This document shows, piece by piece, positions 20,238 through 26,246 of a stretch of 26,246 nt of DNA. The stretch is taken from NCBI GenBank assembly GCA_037074765.1, contig JBAMDO010000409.1, positions 1 through 26,246 on the forward strand. The letters are read 5' to 3'. Position 1 is the stretch's first letter. Every line of letters starts with the position of its first letter. A program made the translations under genes and the position numbers. Under the pieces are notes generated by a model. That model ran no database searches and was not told the DNA's origin. It saw nothing but the letters and a program-made list of their open reading frames with translations. Origin of the DNA: Mansonella perstans. Lineage: Eukaryota; Nematoda; Chromadorea; Rhabditida; Onchocercidae.

Positions 20238-21591
20238 TCTCTATCGATTTTGTCAATTTTTTGCATTTAAAAATTTTACATAAGTTATTCTGAAGAGTCA
20301 TAAAGTTTTTACATAATAATTTATTTTATACTTTACTTTCTCTGAATTAATACCATTTCAGAAGATAGTAACTACCGACCACATTTTATTGCAATTTTTA
20401 ATCTGATAGTTTTCTCAATCTCTGTAACATTATCCACAACAAAGATTTCTCAATTTCTATCGTCTCCAAATTACGCTTTGTTTTTGCATATTTCATGAAG
20501 CTTTATCATGCAGCGCAGGAATTTCCATTGTTTTACAGTTTTTTTTCTTTTTTATTTTAATTTTATATATTTAAATATATTATTGTTCTTGAAAATACAT
20601 TAGCAAATCGAAATCAAATTTTGCATATATTTCGAAAATTTTTGGATATTTTGCGATAATGATATTTCATAATGATAATTTAATCGCAACTTGTATAGTA
20701 AATACATCAACTATATCTGAAAATAGCAATATTACAGCACAGACAAAACATAACAATAATCTCATTTTAAGCGTAGTAGAGGAAATTTTATTTGAATAAA
20801 AAGATTTCAGAATTGAAATTGAAGTTTTAATATTTATTGCATCCTACAGAATTCGAAATACTGTCAGCTGATACTGCAATATTTCTTTTATCCTCAAAAA
20901 TTCCTTCATTTTAGATTTTAATACTTACAATTAGTTTGAAAGTTTGTTACTATCTGCAGAAAATGAGAGCACAATCAATAATAAACAAAGTTAATTAACA
21001 ACATTCTGACATATGAAGATATTAACAAAAACATATGTATTTTTCATTCATAATTTAGTCAGTAATACCCGAGAAGAAATTTTCCTTATCATTAAATGTA
21101 CACAGTGAAAGATTTTCTAAATTGTAGGACGAGATCAAACAAAAAAAAAAATTGTTAAATTACATTAAATCATACAATCAATAAACAGCAATCGAGTACC
21201 GTTTCTTCATTGTTTAAGTAAATGAAGGAAAAAAGAAATCCGCAAAATTAGAAAAGTTTTTAACCGTTAGGACGAATGTCAAGGCGGCTTCCGGGTTTTG
21301 AGGTTTCTTGTAGAATCTGCTTGAAGTTAAGGTTCGATAACGAATGGCTATAGGATCAATTACCTTACTTAAATTTACTATCTTAAATTTAAATTTGATA
21401 AAAATTGACGAGACATTGCAAATATAAATGAAAGTTTTTTCTGAATTTAATAATGCCAAATCAAATAATTTTTATCCAATTAAGATGATCATTTTTTCAA
21501 CAAAAATTTCAAGAATAAAAATTTACTACTAATGGAAAGACAAAAACATGTGGTCTGCTGACAAATTTTAATAAAAAGGCACTATATTTGG
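18869..21591. other. intergenic region upstream of vps-26
   Basis: AT-rich sequence between the 5' end of vps-26 and the 3' end of the sulfotransferase gene, both on the minus strand. Open frames of 63-72 codons at 19062-19253 and 19385-19603 resemble no known family; 19380-19620 is less AT-rich than its surroundings and may be regulatory, but no specific element can be named. A (CT)n tract lies at 20202-20235. Confidence 0.5.
20202..20235 (+). repeat. (TC)17 dinucleotide microsatellite
   Basis: Perfect TC repeat of 34 bases, followed by imperfect CTTCTCTAT. The serine and leucine repeat in the open frame across it is a product of the repeat, not a protein. Confidence 0.97.
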
Positions 21592-22882
21592 CTAATGATA
21601 GATATGCCAATGAAACCGTCTGTTAATAAGCTTAAAAAATTCCTCATTTTGTGGACGATAAAAATCCTCTAATTTTTGGATGACGTCGAATCGTACATGT
21701 GGATGAGCTCGACCCTTTGTTTTTCCAAGGCAATGCAAAGTATCATCTTTCTGTAATACACATGGAAAGCCCTTTATTGGATCCATTGCAAAATTTGATT
21801 GCCGAACAACTGCAAAATTTCCAGTTTTCATTTTGTATTTGGTGAAAAAAAAAACATGAAAATGAATCATAGATTATAAAATTAATACAGCTTAACAATG
21901 ATAATTTTATTAATAGAACTTGACATACTACGTTTTTTTTCTTGGTGTACTCCATGATAATTTTATGCAAGAGTAAGAAGAAAATTAATCGAAATAGTTT
22001 TAAACTTAAACTTATAATTTGATAAATGAGTGTAAAAACAATTTTTGACAGTAAATTGGCGTTTCAGCAAATTTTTCAAATATTACCAGGTTTAACAGCC
22101 AGGAATCGTTCAACAGCATAAATTTCAGCAGCGGGATTTGTAATCAATCTTTCGCCATCCACAAAATGAATTTGATGAAGCGGAAAATGTTGAAGCCATT
22201 TTCGGATATGTCTATGGTAAATTCCGATTCGGATTGCACCCCATGAAGCATTCACCTCATTTTTCACGCCTATAAGTATTATTCTTGCTACAAATTTCAA
22301 ACCTGACTTTTTTTTTTAAATTCAAATTTAAGGACAAAAATTCCTTAAAATTTAGAGTTTAAAAAGCTAATATCAGTAAATTTTTCCAAATTAATAATAA
22401 TTGAAGTACCAGTTACATTAGATGAACTATTGCCCAGTACCATTTCTTCAAAGCTTGGCATTAAAGTACTTCGTTTCTGTTTGCTGACTGTTTGTGTATA
22501 ATCTAGAATTTTAAATTTGTACAAAACTATGAAAAATTGGCCCAAATTTTGTAAAAGAATTGTAGTCTAAAAGCAAATTATTTTCACACATATAAATAAA
22601 ATGCTACTCATTTAAAATGAAAATTTACAAATTTTGATAAGAAATTGAACTGAAATGTTATAATCAGTTATTGTAAGTTTCATATTGTCAGAAATTAAGT
22701 ATTCGAATGAAATTTCATCGGAATTACCTGAAATAGCTCTGGTAATCGGATTTCTTACAACAACAATTAATTTCATTGTTGAATTCAAACCATGAATCCG
22801 AACGGGAGCTGTTTTGCTAACAAAATATGCCGGTGTTTTTTCCACTGTTATTTCTGTAACGCTTGTTTCTGGCATTCTTCTT
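21592..22882 (-). CDS. hst-3: heparan sulfate glucosamine 3-O-sulfotransferase, 3' four exons (partial)
   Basis: Exons in transcript order: 22728-22882, 22410-22502, 22087-22269 and 21592-21809 (stop TAG 21594-21592); 649 bases, about 215 residues, phases agree. Similarity is best to HS3ST3/5-type enzymes: [103 protein letters not shown]. Family role: a type II membrane enzyme of the Golgi that moves sulfate from PAPS to the 3-OH of glucosamine in heparan sulfate. Visible key parts are the Lys of VEKTP, the Arg and Ser of the 3'-phosphate-binding segment (R and S of [10 protein letters not shown]) and the two cysteines expected to form the family disulfide. The usual Asp of RDP is Asn here. 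Sequons NSS, NVT and NAS are present. The transmembrane anchor, the GVxKGGTR PAPS loop and the catalytic Glu belong to upstream exons not seen in the window. Confidence 0.92.
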
Positions 22883-23553
22883 CTGAAATATTTCATCAAA
22901 AAATTTCATAAGTTTAGCATAGTTTTCATCATAAAAACTAATTATCCCAAATGTGATCTTTGTTTCAGTTTATTACTTTTTCTGCTTAGAATTAAACCAA
23001 TAATGATATTAAATTATGCATGTTTTGTAAGCAAGAACAAAATTTCATGGAATTTGTAAGGTAACAAATCCCGAAGGAAAAAAATTTGATAGAATGTGCT
23101 CTGAAATGTTTTCTTTTTTATTTAGTATAGATTTTTTAAATTTATGTTATAAATTTATATTTAACGTTATGTGTTAAAACGTTGATGTTTGGTCTTAGGT
23201 TAACACTAATATATCGCGTAATTTTTTTTTTCGTTTCTAACTAATTAATTTCATTTCAGTGGTTCCGTGTTTTTCTGTTCATGCGTCTCTTTCTCATCTC
23301 ATTATTATTTTTCATTCTTTAATTTTAAATATTTTCCTTAAAGAAAAAAAAATTTAAGAAGAAAGGAGAAAGAGAAAGAAAATCAGAGAAATAGGATCGA
23401 AAGAGATGAAAAAAAAAAATTCTGTATCATAGAGTATTACTATTTCCCTAATTAAGATGAAATTTATTGAAAAAAGACAATTTGAGACACAGAGAAGACT
23501 TGAGAGAAGATATTTGGGATGAATATAATGTCAGTTAACTTGTCAAATTTCAG
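22883..23553. other. region upstream of visible sulfotransferase exons
   Basis: Probable intron of the sulfotransferase gene. It includes a purine-rich tract on the plus strand at about 23340-23420. I searched the minus strand for the expected upstream coding block (a GVKKGGTRAL-like loop and an HFFD segment) and saw none. Confidence 0.45.
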
Positions 23554-23640
23554 GTTGACAATATGTCGGTTACTTCAAACGATGACAGTTCGACCTTTAC
23601 CCGACATTATAGGTCACCAACCAATCATCTCGTCATAACA
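23554..23640 (+). CDS. isolated candidate first coding exon of an unknown + strand gene
   Basis: The block begins after a good acceptor (CAAATTTCAG) and ends at a strong donor (ACA then GTAAGC). An ATG at 23563-23565 opens 26 codons beginning MSVTSNDDSSTFTRHYRSPT and ending at phase 0. Base composition is less AT-rich than its surroundings. I recognise no family and see no second exon to the right within the window, so it could be the 5' coding exon of a gene with a long first intron, lying opposite the sulfotransferase transcript, or a chance match. Confidence 0.3.
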
Positions 23641-25312
23641 GTAAGCTGTCTTCTACAGTTACCTGTGAATGTGATGTAACTGATACTATCCTTTACATCT
23701 CTCTCTCTTTTCTAATTTTATTCGGTGTTACCTTCGTTTCCTGTTCTCCCTACTCTCCCATTCTTCGTCTTAAAGATTACCTTTCCAAGCCGCTCTGAAA
23801 TTACCGTTATGTGTCCATATGGTGGTATCCCTTCTAAGATTCCGTGATCCTATCTATTGCGTCACAAGAAGTTTTACCCGCCGTACTTCTTAGTAATTAG
23901 CAAATACCGATTAGGCAAAATTTCATTTGGCACTATATTTATTAATGACATCACTATTATTCTAGCATCGCATTATCATTTTCAATTTCATTTCAAATTT
24001 CACTTTCAATTTCGCTATTCCGCTCATACTACTATTATTACTATTATTATTGCTATTATTATTATTATTTTTATCATTAATATTATTTTTATTATTGATA
24101 TTATTTTTATTATTTTTATCATCGTTATTATTATTGATAACACTAATTATTCTTATCATTATTATTATTAATTATCACTCGTACCATTCATAATTATTTG
24201 GCTACCTTAATTACTATCATTTACTTACTTCTATTATTGCTATTGTTTAAATATTGTTCTTATTAAAATATTCTCATCATTATCGAATTCAACAAAATTC
24301 AGAAAAAAGATTTCGTAATTGTTGAATAATTTTTAGAAATTAAATAATTTTTTTTCTGTATTATACTTAAAAGCCAACGAAATATTCAATTCATATTTAC
24401 GAAAAATTTAAAAATAGTAATTTAACATTAGACGATAAGATTTGAGAACTTCAATTGAATGAATTCATAGATCTGTGATGAATTTCCTAATTAAGGCTAT
24501 ATATTTTGTACTAATTGAATTTATTGCAGTACGAGAGGGTTGAGATCAGTGTAATGAGAACATTGAATAAGATTGCAATTTTGTAATTCTATGCTAATTA
24601 GCAATTAGAGATATTCGTTCCTTCCTCTTTAATAACAAGGATATAAACAATCATCTATTTGTCCCTTTATCTAGGGCATATCTCATTCACACTCCTAGCC
24701 TTAAATCCTATGTCCACTTTTTCTCTTTCATCGCTTTCATCTCAGCAGTACTGTATTATTAAAAGCGGATTTTAATTTTACTGAAATTCTCCAGAGTGAA
24801 CTTTTGCATAATAACACTGCCGAATAAATGCAGTATGATCAATGATAGTTTTCAATTAATTTTCAATTCACAGCATTGGTTAGCGCAAATTTCATTCGCC
24901 TACTTCATCAATTTCAATGCAAAATAGAATTATCTAACTTTATGGAGCAACTCTTCTTTCTGAAGTATATTGCTTTTATAATTTGCAACAATTAGAACCA
25001 CTTTCAACACAATACAAATTTCAATTAAAAAAGTCCCAAAAAGTTCATGAAATTGATATGATATCGAAAAATGCAGCTTATTGGTGAAAATTTTCAGATA
25101 AACATACTTTTTTTCCATTTCACTCCTGCAGTCTTAAAATGTTTTTATTTCGAAACAATTAGTCGTTATATCTTTTATGTTGATATCGATGCTAAAACTT
25201 CTTGGGTAGTCCTCACATTTGCTTTCAGATGATGGATAACTAAATGACCTCAAACAGCAATCCAAGTGACCTTCAAATAATAAACAATACTAATTGATAC
25301 GAGCTAATAAAT
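23641..25312. other. low-complexity AT-rich flank
   Basis: Apart from the trinucleotide tract, the segment shows no supportable coding exon on either strand. Positions 23690-23880 are pyrimidine-rich and less AT-rich. A 62-codon minus-strand open frame at 24930-25118 is unrecognised. Confidence 0.45.
24028..24175 (+). repeat. imperfect (ATT)n trinucleotide-rich tract
   Basis: About 150 bases built mainly of ATT/TTA triplets with interruptions. It produces long open frames on both strands (isoleucine and tyrosine rich on plus, asparagine rich on minus); these are products of the repeat and are not called as genes. Confidence 0.9.
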
Positions 25313-25364
<52 letters not shown>

Positions 25365-25377
25365 TGCATATATATAT
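25313..25377 (+). repeat. (AT)n microsatellite, longest perfect run (AT)18
   Basis: TA-rich tract with a perfect (AT)18 at 25326-25361, followed by TGCATGCATATATATATGTGTG. It is self-complementary and could form a cruciform. It is a likely assembly and length-variation site. Confidence 0.95.
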
Positions 25378-26246
25378 GTGTGTACGTTTTGTGTCAAAGT
25401 GTGCAATTAATTGTCTAATGAAATGCAAATATATTGGAACAAATGGCCTGAACGCCAACAAATCTTTCCACTAAAAAGATCGGCGTAGATACGATTCGCA
25501 AGAACTGAAAAACTGTGAAAATGCGCCTGTTACTGCTGACAAGCTGCAGCAAACTTCACTTTCCTCTGAATCAGCTGTTACACTTAACAAATTAATTAGT
25601 CGAGACTAATTGTTAGATTGAAGCATTCTTCATTCCACTCCAATTAGCTTTATTAACATCAATTTTAGTTGTGGTTTCAAATAAACAGGAAATTTCAAAT
25701 AGCAAGTTGGAAAACGGGATTCGCATAGCAAACAATTTATATGATGAAAAAACTAAATTTGAATAGGAAAAAACCAAAATTTTTTACATTTTTATTTAAA
25801 TTTGAAATCATTTAAATTATTTTTATTTAAAAAAATTAACTTTAGTAACAATTTCTTGACTTACAATCCTTTATCAAATTGAAAACTTCATTAAAACTTA
25901 AACTTATTTGATTAAAAGCATAAAAATTTAACGTTAACAAATTTTTGCTGATTCTCTTTGTTTTTATTTCCTCTCTGATCAATTTATCACTATTGTGTAT
26001 TTGATAACTAATATTAAATAAATTATTTGCATGCCAAGTTGGTTAATTATCCACCTATTTGCTTAATTAACTATCAGTTATGCCTAATCACCCTTCATTG
26101 TGTACATCAAGTATAGATTATTCCTTTTTTCAGTAATTACTATTTCTTTTTTCCAGTAATTAATTTTTTTTATCTTCGTACCTTTTTCTATTCATACTGT
26201 AACAACCATCTCCCTTCTCTTCTCACATCATGAAAGAATCTATTTT
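25378..26246. other. no recognisable gene, right end of window
   Basis: AT-rich sequence with stops in all frames and no exon-like blocks that I can support on either strand. If the sulfotransferase gene continues to the right, this is intron. Confidence 0.45.

Noticed and set aside
23268..23321. Acceptor followed by a frame ending MRLFLISLLFFIL, like a signal peptide
   Set aside because: It terminates at once in TAA with no donor. Hydrophobic peptides arise readily from T-rich DNA.
23857..24171. 104-codon open frame (+) and 65-codon asparagine-rich frame (-)
   Set aside because: Both are created by the imperfect (ATT)n tract.
24178..24205. Minus-strand NYEWYE as a possible upstream sulfotransferase exon
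   Set aside because: It lacks the surrounding HFFD and GL residues of the family, and a stop follows directly.

Overview
The window looks like nuclear DNA of a nematode, probably an AT-rich clade III (filarial-like) species. The assignment rests on coding sequence broken into many small exons, mostly short introns ending in TTTCAG-type acceptors, AT-rich intergenic DNA, and four protein-coding genes that resemble metazoan families. The species itself is inference. I see no bacterial, viral or CRISPR-type system.

Layout, left to right. Positions 599-4568 (+) hold the 3' twelve coding exons of a SHOC2/SUR-8 leucine-rich-repeat scaffold. Its N-terminal exon or exons lie left of the window. Positions 4569-7791 are an AT-rich intergenic stretch containing a 26-base A run and five copies of a 31-bp minisatellite. 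Positions 7792-13550 (possibly to 13828) (+) hold a RAD54B-type SNF2 DNA translocase in about 18 exons. Positions 13829-16048 lie between convergent genes and contain a 152-bp foldback element. Positions 16049-18861 (-) hold a complete eight-exon VPS26 retromer gene, with a tRNA-Pro(CGG) gene inside its second intron on the same strand. Positions 18862-21591 show no gene that I can support. Positions 21592-22882 (-) hold the last four exons of a heparan sulfate 3-O-sulfotransferase whose 5' exons I cannot find to the right. Positions 22883-26246 are low-complexity sequence with (ATT)n and (AT)n tracts and one isolated exon-like block on the + strand.

The four genes have unrelated jobs: RAS-RAF signalling, homologous recombination, endosomal sorting and glycosaminoglycan sulfation. 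Nothing suggests an operon or shared pathway. The exon models were built by hand. Reading phase is consistent across every junction used, and the joined products give near-usual family lengths (495 residues visible for SHOC2, about 796 for RAD54B, 330 for VPS26).

The most interesting points are the nested tRNA with an unusual T-stem pair, the start codon of vps-26 standing almost alone in its exon, the RAD54B open questions (short inter-lobe linker, possible cassette exon, two possible C-termini), the minisatellite upstream of RAD54B, and the foldback element. I did not find a convincing new biological system.
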